64,000 nucleotides of DNA from Sphingobium limneticum (GCF_008710155.1 NZ_VYPZ01000015.1:23334-87333), one strand, 5' to 3'; positions 1 to 9,014 are shown, numbered from the stretch's first letter. Numbers and translations are program-made. The notes: generated by a model not told the origin, from the letters alone.

Positions 1-1340
1 CCTTCGCTTTCCTCGAAGAAAAGAACCCGACCGACGCGCAGCTGGCCGATTTCTACAAGAAGAACGCCAGCCGCTACACCATCCCCGAACAGCGTCGCAT
101 CCGCTATGCCGTGATCGACGCCGAACGCTTCGCCCAGGCCGCGCAGCCGACCGATGCGGAGATCGGCACTTATTATAACCAGAACAAGGCCGCCTACGCC
201 GCCAAGCAGACGCGCAGCATCGAACAGCTGGTGCTGCCCACGCAGGCAGGCGCCAAGGCGATCGACGATCAGGTAAAGGCCGGCAAGAGCCTCGCCGACG
301 CCGCCAAGAGCGCCGGCCTCGCCGTATCGACCGCCAACGACCAGAGCCGCGAAGCGCTGACTGGTTCGGCCGGCAAGACCGTCGCCGACGCCGTTTTCGC
401 AGCCAAGCAGGGCGACCTGATCGGCCCGGTGCGCGGATCGCTCGGCTGGTTGCTGGTGCGCGTCACCGCTGCCAAGGAAACCCCGGCCCGTCCGATCGCC
501 GCCGTGCGTGAAGAGATCGTCGCCGCCTTGCGCGTGCAGAAGGAAAAGCAGCTGCTGACCGACTTCACCGGCAAGATCGAGGATGCGATCGGCGACGGCG
601 GCACCTTCGACGAAGTGGTGAAGGATAACGGCCTGAAGCTGGAAACCAGCCCGCTGGTGCTGGCCACCGGCAAGCAGGTGAAGGATTCCGCCTTCACCGC
701 CGGTCCGGACCTGCAACCGCTGCTCGCCCCGGTCTTCTCGATGAGCGCGGACGACGATGCGCAGCTGATCCCGATCACCGCCGACAAGCGCTATGCGCTG
801 GCCGCACCGGGCGAGATCGTCGCCGCCGCCCCGCCGCCACTGGCAGAGGTCAAGCAGCTGGTGCTGGCGCAATATAAGCTGAACGCGGGCAACCAGAAGG
901 CCAAGGCCCTGGCCGAGCAGATCCAGGCGAAGGTCGCCAAGGGCGCGAAGCTGGCCGACGCCATCGCGCAGGCCGGCGTCAAGCTGCCCGCGCCGCAGAC
1001 GCTGGGCGGCCGCCGCGCCGACATCATGCGCGGCGAACAGCGCCCGCCGGCCGAAGTCGCCATTCTCTTCTCGATGGCGGCCAATACGGTCAAGACCCTG
1101 CCGATCGGCCAGGATCGCGGTTACTTCGTCGTGCAGCTCAACAAGATCGAGCGCGGCGATGCCAAGGGCCAGCCGGAATTGCTCAATCAGGTCCGCACCC
1201 AGCTGTCCGAAGTGGTCGGCCAGGAATATGGCCAGCAGTTCGAACGCGCGATCGAAAAGGATCTGGGCGTGACCCGCAATGCCAAGGCGGTTGATCAGGT
1301 CCGCAACGCGCTGGCCGCCACCAACAGCGGCGAACAGTAA
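1..1340 (+). CDS. PpiD/SurA-like periplasmic peptidyl-prolyl isomerase, 5' truncated by window edge
   Basis: C-terminal part of a PpiD-type periplasmic foldase. The open frame runs from base 3 with no start inside the window, so an in-frame GTG at 111 is internal. The visible region alternates helical SurA_N-like segments (DAQLADFYKKN, DAEIGTYYNQN) with a degenerate parvulin-like core (AKQGDLIGPVRGSLGWLLVRV) and a long coiled C-terminal tail. These proteins are normally anchored in the inner membrane by an N-terminal helix, which would lie upstream of the window. It helps fold outer-membrane proteins in transit. It ends one base before trpE, so the two are probably co-transcribed. The PpiD-like assignment rests on overall pattern, since the parvulin domain is weakly conserved. 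Confidence 0.8.
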   Translation, partial: FAFLEEKNPTDAQLADFYKKNASRYTIPEQRRIRYAVIDAERFAQAAQPTDAEIGTYYNQNKAAYAAKQTRSIEQLVLPTQAGAKAIDDQVKAGKSLADAAKSAGLAVSTANDQSREALTGSAGKTVADAVFAAKQGDLIGPVRGSLGWLLVRVTAAKETPARPIAAVREEIVAALRVQKEKQLLTDFTGKIEDAIGDGGTFDEVVKDNGLKLETSPLVLATGKQVKDSAFTAGPDLQPLLAPVFSMSADDDAQLIPITADKRYALAAPGEIVAAAPPPLAEVKQLVLAQYKLNAGNQKAKALAEQIQAKVAKGAKLADAIAQAGVKLPAPQTLGGRRADIMRGEQRPPAEVAILFSMAANTVKTLPIGQDRGYFVVQLNKIERGDAKGQPELLNQVRTQLSEVVGQEYGQQFERAIEKDLGVTRNAKAVDQVRNALAATNSGEQ

Positions 1341-1341
1341 G

Positions 1342-2865
1342 ATGGTCGCGATGGGTGGGATGACGGACGGCATCGAGACCGCGCGCGCCGCGCTGGCTCG
1401 GGGCGAATCCGCGCTGGTGTGGAAACGGCAGATTGCGGACACCGACACGCCCATCTCCGCCGCGCTCAAATTGTTCGAGCCGGACCGGGGCGACTATCTG
1501 CTGGAATCGGTAGAGGGCGGCGCCGTGCGCGGCCGCCACAGCCTGATCGGCCTCGCCCCCGACCTCGTCTTCCGCGCCGATGGCCAGACTGCGGAAATCA
1601 ACCGCCACTGGGCCACCGACCGCTACGCCTTCGTGGCGCAAGACAAGGGCGCGCTCGACGCGCTGCGCGATCTGGTCGCCGAATGCCGCGCCCCTATGGA
1701 CCCGGCCCTACCTGCCGCGCTCGCCTGCCTCGTTGGCTATTTCGGCTATGAAACGGTCGGGCTGGTGGAAAAACTGCCCCGCCCGGCCGCCAACGATATC
1801 GGCGTGCCCGACATGCTGTTCGTTCGCCCGACCGTGATCCTGGTCTTCGATCGGCTGGCCGACGCCCTCTATCTGGTCGCGCCGGTGTGGAAGGGCAGCT
1901 TCATCGACGCGGACAAGGCGATCGACGCCGCGCTGGAACGGATCGACGCCACCGCCGCCCGCCTCGCCGCGCCCCTGCCCGCCGTTCCCGCGCCCGCCGA
2001 CATTGCGGACGTGGATGTCACCCCGGTGCTGAAACCGGGCCGCTATGCGCAGATGGTGGAAAAGGCGAAGGACTATATCGTCGCCGGCGACATCTTTCAG
2101 GTCGTCCTGGCGCAACGCTTCACCAGCCCCTTCACTTTGCCGCCCATCGCCCTCTATCGCGCGCTGCGGCGGATCAATCCCTCGCCCTTCCTCTATTATC
2201 TCGACCTGCCCGGCTTCGCGCTGATCGGTTCGTCGCCGGAAATTCTCGTGCGCGCCCGCAATGGCGAAGTCACGATCCGACCGATCGCCGGCACCCGCCC
2301 GCGCGGCAAGAACGCCGTCGAGGATGCCGCCAATCGCGAAAGCCTGCTCTCCGATCCCAAGGAACGGGCCGAACATCTGATGCTGCTGGATCTGGGCCGC
2401 AACGATGTCGGCCGGGTCGCGTCCGCCGGATCGGTGACCGTGACGGAAAGCTATACCGTCGAATTTTACAGCCATGTCATGCACATCGTGTCGAACGTCG
2501 TCGGCCGCCTGAGCGATGACAAGGATGCGATCGACGCCCTGTTCGCAGGCTTCCCGGCCGGCACCGTGTCGGGCGCGCCCAAGGTCCGCGCCTGCGAGAT
2601 CATCGCCGAGCTGGAACCCGAAACGCGCGGCGCCTATGCTGGCGGGGTCGGCTATTTCGGGCCGGACGGCAATATGGACAGTTGCATCGTCCTGCGCACC
2701 GCCGTGCTGAAGGATGGCGTCATGCACGTTCAGGCCGGCGCCGGCATCGTCGCCGATTCGACCGCCGAATATGAACAGCGCGAATGCGAGGCGAAGAGCG
2801 GCGCCCTGCTGGCGGCGGCGCGCGAAGCGGTAAGTCTAGCACGGGAAAGCAGCTTCGGGCAGTAA
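1342..2865 (+). CDS. trpE: anthranilate synthase component I
   Basis: Converts chorismate and ammonia (or glutamine, with TrpG) to anthranilate, the first step of tryptophan synthesis. About 507 aa, normal for TrpE. The tryptophan-binding LLES motif is at residues 53-56, so feedback inhibition is expected. Chorismate-binding signatures are present: LIGSSPEILVR, IRPIAGTRPRG, LDLGRNDVGRV and FPAGTVSGAPKVRA. The start is uncertain among ATGs at 1342, 1351 and 1360; 1342 sits directly after the upstream stop. No trpG or trpD follows: the next gene is convergent, so the glutamine amidotransferase partner must be encoded elsewhere. Confidence 0.95.
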   Translation: MVAMGGMTDGIETARAALARGESALVWKRQIADTDTPISAALKLFEPDRGDYLLESVEGGAVRGRHSLIGLAPDLVFRADGQTAEINRHWATDRYAFVAQDKGALDALRDLVAECRAPMDPALPAALACLVGYFGYETVGLVEKLPRPAANDIGVPDMLFVRPTVILVFDRLADALYLVAPVWKGSFIDADKAIDAALERIDATAARLAAPLPAVPAPADIADVDVTPVLKPGRYAQMVEKAKDYIVAGDIFQVVLAQRFTSPFTLPPIALYRALRRINPSPFLYYLDLPGFALIGSSPEILVRARNGEVTIRPIAGTRPRGKNAVEDAANRESLLSDPKERAEHLMLLDLGRNDVGRVASAGSVTVTESYTVEFYSHVMHIVSNVVGRLSDDKDAIDALFAGFPAGTVSGAPKVRACEIIAELEPETRGAYAGGVGYFGPDGNMDSCIVLRTAVLKDGVMHVQAGAGIVADSTAEYEQRECEAKSGALLAAAREAVSLARESSFGQ

Positions 2866-2879
2866 CTGCCATTGATTAA

Positions 2880-2902
2880 CCCCTCCCTTTCAAGGGAGGG
2901 GA
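2880..2902. terminator. hairpin between convergent trpE and extensin-like gene
   Basis: A perfect stem of CCCCTCCC and GGGAGGGG around a short TTTCAA loop sits between the converging genes. There is no strong T-run on either side, so termination strength is uncertain. Confidence 0.45.
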
Positions 2903-2912
2903 GCCATCTATG

Positions 2913-3638
2913 TCACCGACACGCCCGTCCCCCCATCGCGCCGCGCTCCGCCTGATCCAGATGGAAATGGTCGCGATGCGCGGCGTTATAATCGGGCGAC
3001 AGAACGGTCGAAAACAGCCCGCACGCCCCATCCCGCACCGCGCGCAGGAAGTCCGCGTCCTTGCCCGTCCCCTTCCAATCCTTCAGCACGCTCACCTGCC
3101 GCCCGTCCTTCAACACGAAGGCCGCGACGTCGATCGCATCGGCCGTCGCATGTTCGCTGAAATCGCCCTGACCGCGCCCATATATGCGCCGACAGCTATA
3201 GCTGCCGAAATGGCGGATCGACCGAACGGGCTGGCCATAGACGCGCTCCGCCGCCGGCTGCACCATCTGCCATTCCCATAGCTTCAACGCCGCGATTACC
3301 GGGCAGGACGGCGCCACCGCTGCCGGCACCAGCCCGATCGCACCCGCCTCCGCCCGCAGCCGCACCGCATCGGCATAGCGGCACTGGTCCGCCCCGCCCG
3401 CTTTCATCGCGACATAATCCACCCCCGCCCGGTCGAGCAGCGCCCGGCACCCGGCTGCATCGCCGGTCAACGCCGCCAGCTTGCGCCCGGTAAACAGGCC
3501 GACCGGCTGATCCAGATCCAATGGCGTCCAGGGCATATCCTGCGGCCGCTGCCGCATCGCGCCATAGGCCAGCAGGGCAAGACAAGCGAAGGCGGCGAGC
3601 CAGAGCAGGCGGCGCAGGGTCAGATGCAATCGTCGCAC
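2913..3638 (-). CDS. extensin-like C-terminal domain protein
   Basis: About 241 aa with one N-terminal membrane segment (residues 10-26, LLWLAAFACLALLAYGA). It is followed by an extensin-like C-terminal (ExtensinC) domain: cysteines in the central region, then DAIDVAAFVLKDG and a C-terminal HRDHFHLD. The metal-ligand-like histidines and aspartates resemble D,D-peptidase/VanY-type folds, so a periplasmic cell-wall role is plausible but not shown. It starts three bases after the stop of the NUDIX gene, so the two form a small operon. Function in bacteria is uncharacterised. Confidence 0.8.
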   Translation of the reverse strand: MRRLHLTLRRLLWLAAFACLALLAYGAMRQRPQDMPWTPLDLDQPVGLFTGRKLAALTGDAAGCRALLDRAGVDYVAMKAGGADQCRYADAVRLRAEAGAIGLVPAAVAPSCPVIAALKLWEWQMVQPAAERVYGQPVRSIRHFGSYSCRRIYGRGQGDFSEHATADAIDVAAFVLKDGRQVSVLKDWKGTGKDADFLRAVRDGACGLFSTVLSPDYNAAHRDHFHLDQAERGAMGGRACR

Positions 3639-3641
3639 ATG

Positions 3642-4424
3642 CTATACACGCCGAACGCGGGTCATCGGTTCCGTTACGACCGGATAACCCAGATGATCGG
3701 GGATGCACAAATGCACCTCCCCGTCCCGCTCCTCCTGCCACGGCCGTATCTTCTCGACCGGATAAGCGCCCGCATCCGCAATCAGCGCCGCATAGCCATC
3801 ATGCAGCGCCAGCCGCTCCAGATTGCGCCGCGTCGGAAACACCAGTTGCGCCTCTCCTGCCGCAGCCTTGGCCAGCGTGTCGGCCGCGCTGCTCCAGAAC
3901 AGCCGCACATTCTCGGTCGTATCGACGCTCGCCACCTGCCCCTCGGGCGCGCGGGCGATATAGAAGCGCGTATCGAACACCCGCCGCGCCTGCTCGAACC
4001 GTGCGGGGTGCCATCGCGCAAAGGGCGTCAGTGCCTCCAGCGCCACCCCCAGCGCCAGCTGCTCCAGCATCTCGCCCAGCGTGCGCCCGTCATGCAACCC
4101 ATCGCGCAGCCGCAGCACCGACGCCGCATCCACCGCGCCCGTCAGGCCGATCCCCAGCCCCGCTTCCTCGATCGTCTCGCGAATGGCGGCGATCCGCCCC
4201 GCCGCCTCGTCCGGCTCCAGCCCATGGTCGATCCGCGCGGCCAAATCATGATCCGCCTCGTCCACCGCGCCGCCGGGAAAGACCAGCGCGCCGGCAGCAA
4301 AGGCCATGCTCGACGCGCGCTCCACCATCAGCAGTTCGGGCGGCCCGTCATGCCGGTCGCGCACGATAACGACCGTGGCGGCGGGCCGGCCCTTATCCTC
4401 GGCCGCGTCATTCTCATCTGTCAT
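3642..4424 (-). CDS. NUDIX hydrolase family protein (NUDT19-like)
   Basis: About 260 aa. The start is taken at MTDENDAAED (4424); an upstream in-frame ATG at 4475 would add 17 residues lying close to the tRNA. Features are FPGGAVDEAD followed by the Nudix-like RETIEEAGLGI, then a long C-terminal half with FARWHPARFEQ and RRVFDTRFYI. This is typical of the larger NUDT7/NUDT19-like family that cleaves CoA or nucleotide diphosphates. The substrate cannot be told from sequence. It is the upstream gene of a two-gene unit with the extensin-like gene. Confidence 0.82.
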   Translation of the reverse strand: MTDENDAAEDKGRPAATVVIVRDRHDGPPELLMVERASSMAFAAGALVFPGGAVDEADHDLAARIDHGLEPDEAAGRIAAIRETIEEAGLGIGLTGAVDAASVLRLRDGLHDGRTLGEMLEQLALGVALEALTPFARWHPARFEQARRVFDTRFYIARAPEGQVASVDTTENVRLFWSSAADTLAKAAAGEAQLVFPTRRNLERLALHDGYAALIADAGAYPVEKIRPWQEERDGEVHLCIPDHLGYPVVTEPMTRVRRV

Positions 4425-4490
4425 GGAAACCGCTCTACGCGCATCCGGCGCTGGCGGTAAAGTCCTTCGGATCAACCCCGTGAAAGGGGT

Positions 4491-4566
<76 letters not shown>

Positions 4567-4639
4567 CGAAGGTGCGCTGGCTATAGGATAGCGTTTTGGC
4601 CCTTGCAACAGCATTTTGCGCAAAAAGCAGGGCACGCGA

Positions 4640-4653
4640 CTGATCTGGATCAA
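4640..4653. promoter_or_regulatory. FNR/FixK-like operator
   Basis: CTGATCTGGATCAA differs by one base from the palindromic FNR/FixK consensus TTGAT-N4-ATCAA. It lies about 150 bp upstream of the DUF2171 gene. A candidate EcfG-type promoter (GGAAC at 4727, 16-bp spacer, CATT) lies between. Regulatory function is inferred from motif alone. Confidence 0.45.
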
Positions 4654-4801
4654 GCCGCAGAAAAAGCGACTATTTCCGACGCGACAGGACGCCCGATGGG
4701 CAGGACATTACCCCTGCGTAACGCCCGGAACGATGCCACCGCCCACTCATTGAACCCTTCGTGGACGCCGCACTGGCGTCATCCATAGAAGGAGAAGGAC
4801 G

Positions 4802-5734
4802 ATGGGTTACCAAGGCGGACGCCGCTATGGTGGCGAAGACCGATATTCCGGCAATCTGGACCGTAGCGGCGATCGCTATCGCGGTCAGCGTGACTATGGC
4901 CGCAGCGATCAAGGCTATCGTTATGGCACGCGCGGCCAGTTTGGCGGCCCCGACTATCGCCGCCCCCCCAGCGACTATGATTATGACGATCGCGGCTTTT
5001 TCGACCGCGCCGGCGACGAGATCCGCAGCTGGTTCGGCGATGAAGAAGCCGAACGCCGCCGGGAATATGACGAATATTATAACCGCCCTTATGGCGACCC
5101 GCGCGACCAGTCGAGCCGCCTGGGCTATGCCAGCGCCGCGCGCAGCGAATATCTGCCCAATCGCGGTTTCACCCCTTATACGGGCGAACGCAGCGGCTAT
5201 GCCAGCGAGGATCACCGCGTCCGCGCCTTTGGTCCCCAAGAGGATTATGGCGCCCATCACGACAGCAATTATCACAGCTGGCGCCAGCAGCGGATCGAGG
5301 AACTCGACCGCGACTATGCGGAATATCAGCGCGACAATCGCGACCGCTTCAACAGCGAATTCGGCACATGGCGCAGCCGGCGCGGCGAACAGCGCCAGGC
5401 GATCACCCAGGTGCGCGAACATCATGAAGTGGTCGGCAGCGACGGCGAGCATGTCGGCACCGTCGACAAGCTGCGCGGCGACCGCATCATCCTGACCAAG
5501 AGCGACAGCGATGCCGGCGGCGTCCACCATTCCATCCCGTCGAGCTGGATCAAGTCCGTCGACGCGACCAAGGTGACGCTGGAAAAGACCGCAGAACAGG
5601 CGCAGGACGCCTGGCGCACCGAACGCGAACAGAACGCCCTGTTCGGCGACCGTGACCGCGACCAGAACAGCTGGAACGGCGAAGGCACCGCCGGCAGCAG
5701 TAGCAGCAGCTACAGCAGCACGCGCTATCGCTGA
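4802..5734 (+). CDS. DUF2171 domain stress-type protein with disordered RGG/YR-rich N-terminus
   Basis: 310 aa with no signal peptide. Residues 1-75 are a low-complexity Gly/Arg/Tyr/Asp region (repeated RYGG, DRYSG and RDYGRSD patterns). RSWFGDEEAE near 77-86 is a motif seen in sphingomonad BON-domain proteins. A DUF2171 (PRC-barrel-like) domain covers roughly residues 205-270, starting VGSDGEHVGTVDKL. The tail is Ser-rich. An AAGGAGAAGG ribosome site precedes the ATG. Upstream there is an FNR-like box and a possible general-stress promoter, suggesting stress induction. The molecular role is unknown. Confidence 0.8.
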   Translation: MGYQGGRRYGGEDRYSGNLDRSGDRYRGQRDYGRSDQGYRYGTRGQFGGPDYRRPPSDYDYDDRGFFDRAGDEIRSWFGDEEAERRREYDEYYNRPYGDPRDQSSRLGYASAARSEYLPNRGFTPYTGERSGYASEDHRVRAFGPQEDYGAHHDSNYHSWRQQRIEELDRDYAEYQRDNRDRFNSEFGTWRSRRGEQRQAITQVREHHEVVGSDGEHVGTVDKLRGDRIILTKSDSDAGGVHHSIPSSWIKSVDATKVTLEKTAEQAQDAWRTEREQNALFGDRDRDQNSWNGEGTAGSSSSSYSSTRYR

Positions 5735-5756
5735 TCTGCATTTCTAGGAATAAGAA

Positions 5757-5785
5757 GGCCCGGCGCATCGACGCCGGGCCTTTTT
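5757..5785 (+). terminator. intrinsic terminator of the DUF2171 gene
   Basis: GGCCCGGCG and CGCCGGGCC form a perfect 9-bp stem around CATCGA, followed by a T-run. Confidence 0.85.
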
Positions 5786-5855
5786 GCATGCCCGCTTGCG
5801 CAACCGCCATCTGCAATGCCAAAGCATCGCACCCTCCCCGCGCGAGCCTGGTGCC

Positions 5856-6194
5856 ATGCCGACCATCATTCTGCTGATCATATCCAACATCTTCATGACC
5901 ATCGCCTGGTACTGGCATCTGAAAGGCGGAATGGACAAACCGATCCTGCTGGTCATCCTGATCAGCTGGGGCATCGCCCTGTTCGAATATTGCTTGGCCG
6001 TCCCCGCCAACCGCATCGGCTTTGCCAGCGGCTGGAGCGCGGGCCAGCTCAAGGTCGCACAGGAAGCGATCGCGCTCATCATCTTCGGCGGGTTCATGGT
6101 GACGGTGCTAGGCGAACCGCTCCACTGGCGCCACCTCGCCGCCTTCGCCTGCATCATGGGCGCGGTCGGCTTCCTGTTCGTGGGGAAGGCGTGA
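5856..6194 (+). CDS. DMT-superfamily small membrane protein (DUF486)
   Basis: 112 aa with four predicted hydrophobic segments (about residues 3-20, 28-46, 68-84 and 92-109). It carries the DUF486 pattern: IISNIFMTIAWYWHLK near the start and a C-terminal AAFACIMGAVGFLFVGKA. Start MPTIILLI is chosen because upstream in-frame sequence lies in the terminator of the previous gene. It resembles EmrE/DMT transporters, but no substrate is known. Confidence 0.85.
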   Translation: MPTIILLIISNIFMTIAWYWHLKGGMDKPILLVILISWGIALFEYCLAVPANRIGFASGWSAGQLKVAQEAIALIIFGGFMVTVLGEPLHWRHLAAFACIMGAVGFLFVGKA

Positions 6195-6197
6195 AAG

Positions 6198-6452
6198 TCA
6201 GGACACCGGGCGCAATGCCTCGGGCACCTCGTCGCCGCTTGGCCCATGGCAGGCGAAGCGCGGGCTGGCGCTATAAGTGCTGAACTGCTCCAGCGGCAAC
6301 GCGGTGCCGCAAAAGGCGCATTCGGCGACCATCCGCCCGACGATCCAGTGCTGGCGCGTGCAGGACGGACAATGATTGGCCGTGTCGGCATGATAAAGCG
6401 GGCTGAAGCCGGTCGTGAAGGGCGGCTGCGCCGTGCGGGAAGCGGTCTGCAT
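6198..6452 (-). CDS. small zinc-ribbon-like protein
   Basis: 84 aa. Two Cys pairs, CPSC and CAFC, about 18 residues apart can bind zinc, followed by a Pro/Ser-rich tail. An in-frame ATG at 6467 gives a 5-residue longer form. It is convergent with the DUF486 gene and divergent from the small protein at 6595. Function unknown; zinc binding is inferred from cysteine spacing. Confidence 0.6.
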   Translation of the reverse strand: MQTASRTAQPPFTTGFSPLYHADTANHCPSCTRQHWIVGRMVAECAFCGTALPLEQFSTYSASPRFACHGPSGDEVPEALRPVS

Positions 6453-6594
6453 GGGCCTTGTCCTCATATTGCTCCTGAAAACAACGCATGAGATTCAAAA
6501 GGTTTCACTCGCGAACCGAATGACCGCCGCATGCCAGCCGGCGGAACTTTCGCCGCCACGAAACGCTCCCCTCCCGCAACAGCGGAGATGCTTC

Positions 6595-6780
6595 ATGAAG
6601 AATATTGTAGGCACAGTCATCGGCGCAGCCATCGATCGCAAGGATGGCGACAGTGGCGTAAAGGGCGCGATCCTGGGCTATGTCACGTCCGGCGCGATCA
6701 AGACGGTCGCCAAACTCGGCACCCTGGCCGCCGTCGGCTATGGCGTCTTCAGCCTCGCCCGCAACCGCGCCCGCGGCTAA
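6595..6780 (+). CDS. small conserved hypothetical membrane-associated protein
   Basis: 61 aa. It begins MKNIVGTVIGAAIDRKDGDSG and has a glycine/alanine-rich hydrophobic stretch (residues 25-54) ending in a basic tail. A GGAG ribosome site lies 8-12 bases before the ATG. Upstream, GGAAC at about 6544 with a 16-bp spacer and CGCT weakly resembles an EcfG-type promoter. Probably associates with the membrane; function unknown. Confidence 0.65.
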   Translation: MKNIVGTVIGAAIDRKDGDSGVKGAILGYVTSGAIKTVAKLGTLAAVGYGVFSLARNRARG

Positions 6781-6842
6781 ACCGACCGTTCGGAAGGGGG
6801 CGTAGGCTGCACCGAAAACATTGGTGCGGCCCTTCCCCTCTC

Positions 6843-6913
6843 CGTTCCCCGGCGCAGGCCGGGGCCCAGCGCAGAGCGTTGGGAGACTGGACCCCGGCCT
6901 GCGCCGGGGAACG
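6843..6913. repeat. dispersed palindrome family A, full copy
   Basis: Left arm CGTTCCCCGGCGCAGGCC and right arm GGCCTGCGCCGGGGAACG are perfect inverse complements, separated by about 35 bp that include GGGGCCCAG and CTGGACCCC. It lies between the gene at 6595 and the 3' end of queA and could also end transcripts. At least nine related copies occur in this window. Confidence 0.9.
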
Positions 6914-6937
6914 CTCCATATGGGTCGCTATCTCGCT

Positions 6938-7978
6938 CTAAACCGACCGGTCGGGCAGCAGCAGGCTGCTGTCCCCATAGCTGTAGAAACGATAGCCCGT
7001 CCCGATCGCATGGCCATAGACGGCCTGCATCCGCTCCGTTCCCATCAACGCACTGACCAGCATGAACAGCGTCGATTTGGGCAGATGGAAATTGGTCATC
7101 AGCCCATCGACCGCCTTGAACCGATAGCCCGGCGTGATGAAGATCCGCGTTTCATCGGCAAAGGGACGGATGACGTCATCCTCGCCCGCCGCGCTTTCCA
7201 GCAGACGCAATGATGTGGTGCCCACCGCGATCAGCCGACCGCCAGCCGCCCGCGCCGCGTTCAGCCGATCCGCCGTCGCGGCGTCGATCCGCCCCCATTC
7301 GGCATGCATGCGATGGTCGTCGGTATCGTCCGCCTTGACCGGCAGGAACGTGCCCGCCCCGACGTGCAGCGTCAGCGTCTCGGTCGCGATGCCGGCGTCG
7401 GCGATGGCCGCCATCAGTTCCGGCGTGAAATGCAGCGCAGCGGTGGGGGCGGCGACCGCTCCATCCTCCCGCGCGAACATCGTCTGATAATCGCTGCGAT
7501 CGCGCTCGTCGGTCGGGCGCTTGCTCGCGATATAGGGCGGCAGCGGCATCCGCCCCGCCCGCTCCAGCAGCACCTCGACCGGCTCGTCGCCTTCGAAATC
7601 CAGCGTCACGCCGCCATCATCGTCGCGCGGCCCGGCGATCGCCGTCACGCCCGCGCCGAAATCGATCCGGTCGCCCGCGCGCACCCGCTTGGCGTTGCGC
7701 AGAAAGGCCTGCCATTGCCGCAGACCCTGCCTCTTGTGCAACGTCGCGCCGATCCGCGCCTCCCCCCGCATCCCTTCCAGCTGGGCAGGAATGACCTTGG
7801 TATCGTTGAAGACCAGCACGTCGCCCGCGCGCAGCATGGAGGGCAGGTCGCGCACGATCCGATCCTGCATCGCCCCGTCGCCCGGCACCAGCAGCATCCG
7901 CGCACTGTCGCGCGGCGACGCGGGCCGCAATGCGATATTCTCGGGCGGCAGGTCGAAATCGAACAGGTCTACGCGCAT
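6938..7978 (-). CDS. queA: S-adenosylmethionine:tRNA ribosyltransferase-isomerase
   Basis: 346 aa. Transfers and isomerises the ribosyl group of SAM onto preQ1 in tRNA, giving epoxyqueuosine (queuosine pathway). Family signatures are [16 protein letters not shown] at the start, [31 protein letters not shown], and [15 protein letters not shown] near the end. The start is taken at MRVDLFDF, not the ATG seven codons upstream. It lies downstream of the cyclophilin gene, with hairpins between. Confidence 0.97.
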   Translation of the reverse strand: MRVDLFDFDLPPENIALRPASPRDSARMLLVPGDGAMQDRIVRDLPSMLRAGDVLVFNDTKVIPAQLEGMRGEARIGATLHKRQGLRQWQAFLRNAKRVRAGDRIDFGAGVTAIAGPRDDDGGVTLDFEGDEPVEVLLERAGRMPLPPYIASKRPTDERDRSDYQTMFAREDGAVAAPTAALHFTPELMAAIADAGIATETLTLHVGAGTFLPVKADDTDDHRMHAEWGRIDAATADRLNAARAAGGRLIAVGTTSLRLLESAAGEDDVIRPFADETRIFITPGYRFKAVDGLMTNFHLPKSTLFMLVSALMGTERMQAVYGHAIGTGYRFYSYGDSSLLLPDRSV

Positions 7979-8053
7979 GGCTCGGGACGTTTCATCCAAA
8001 CGGCGTGGCCCCGGCAGCTTCGAAAGAAGCGACCGGGGCCTTTCTATGACAGC

Positions 8054-8070
8054 AAAAGCCGGACCGGCTT
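8054..8070 (-). terminator. terminator after the cyclophilin gene
   Basis: On the minus strand AAGCCGGTCCGGCTTTT forms a short GC stem ending in Ts just past the stop codon. A second hairpin, GGCCCCGG/CCGGGGCC, sits at 8008-8041. Confidence 0.5.
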
Positions 8071-8071
8071 G

Positions 8072-8857
8072 TTATTTCTTCGGCGCGACCTTATTGAGCG
8101 CCGGCTTGGCCGCCGGAGCCTTGGGCTTGGGCTTTGCCTTGGCCGTGTCGACGATCGACACCGGCGGTGCGGGCGGCGTGGGCGCGACCGTCACCGGCGG
8201 CTTGCCGTCGCTCTCGATCGATGCCTGCAGGATCACGCTCGGGTCGGCCGGCGGCTCGCCTTCATGGATCGCGTCGACATATTGCATGCCTTCGATCACG
8301 CGGCCGAACACGGTATATTTCTTGTCCAGTTGCATGCGCGGCAGCAGCACGATGAAGAACTGGCTGTTCGCGCTATCCTCGCTCTGGGCGCGCGCCATCG
8401 ACAGCGTACCGCGCAGATGCGGCATCGGATTGAACTCGGCCTTCAGGTCGGGCAGCGTCGAACCGCCGGTACCATCACCCTTGGGATCGCCGCCCTGCGC
8501 CATGAAGCCGGGAATGACGCGATGGAATTTCAGGCCGTTGTAGAAGCCCTGACGCGTCAATTCCTTGATCCGCTCGACATGCGCCGGCGCGATGTCGGGG
8601 CGCAGCTGGATGCGCACGCGGCCGCCGCTCGACAGGTCCAGATCCCAGATATTCTGCGGATCGGCAGGAATGGTGGCCGGTGGCAGCTTGGGCGTCAGGT
8701 CATGACCCAGCGACTTGGCATTGTCCTGCGCGCGTACGGCGGCTTCGGCCTTCTTCATGTCTTCGCCCTTGCCGCCGCCCCCTTGGGCCAGGGCCACACC
8801 GGACGCGGTAAGGGCGAAACCGATCGCCACAGTCTTGAGCGCGCTAGTAAAACGCAT
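8072..8857 (-). CDS. secreted cyclophilin-type peptidyl-prolyl isomerase
   Basis: 261 aa. The signal peptide spans residues 1-24 (MRFTSALKTVAIGFALTASGVALAQ). The cyclophilin domain contains YNGLKFHRVIPGFMAQGGDP, LSMARAQSEDSANSQFFI and YTVFGRVIEGM, with the catalytic Arg in FHRV. The tail is rich in Pro, Ala and Lys (PAKPALNKVAPKK type). It catalyses proline cis-trans isomerisation in the periplasm. The start is placed at the signal peptide; the frame is open for 43 codons further upstream, but that part has no coding character. Confidence 0.95.
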   Translation of the reverse strand: MRFTSALKTVAIGFALTASGVALAQGGGGKGEDMKKAEAAVRAQDNAKSLGHDLTPKLPPATIPADPQNIWDLDLSSGGRVRIQLRPDIAPAHVERIKELTRQGFYNGLKFHRVIPGFMAQGGDPKGDGTGGSTLPDLKAEFNPMPHLRGTLSMARAQSEDSANSQFFIVLLPRMQLDKKYTVFGRVIEGMQYVDAIHEGEPPADPSVILQASIESDGKPPVTVAPTPPAPPVSIVDTAKAKPKPKAPAAKPALNKVAPKK

Positions 8858-8965
8858 GGAGCAGAAGTTCCTTGATCTCGTAAAAGCCATGGGGCCAAGC
8901 CGCCCTGATAGCGCCCTGATCGCGATTGGCAACTGAACGAAGGCTGAAACGGTCGAGTCCTTGGT

Positions 8966-8989
8966 AAAATGCGCGGCAGAGCGCATTTT
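8966..8989 (-). terminator. intrinsic terminator after coaD
   Basis: On the minus strand AAAATGCGC and GCGCATTTT form a stem around TCTGCC, immediately downstream of the coaD stop. Confidence 0.65.
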
Positions 8990-9014
8990 GATGCGGCACC
9001 AGTGCGGTTCTCCC

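Noticed and set aside
7304..8875. 523-codon plus-strand frame across queA and the cyclophilin gene
   Set aside because: Spans two good minus-strand genes and the gap between them; Arg/His/Gln-rich shadow.
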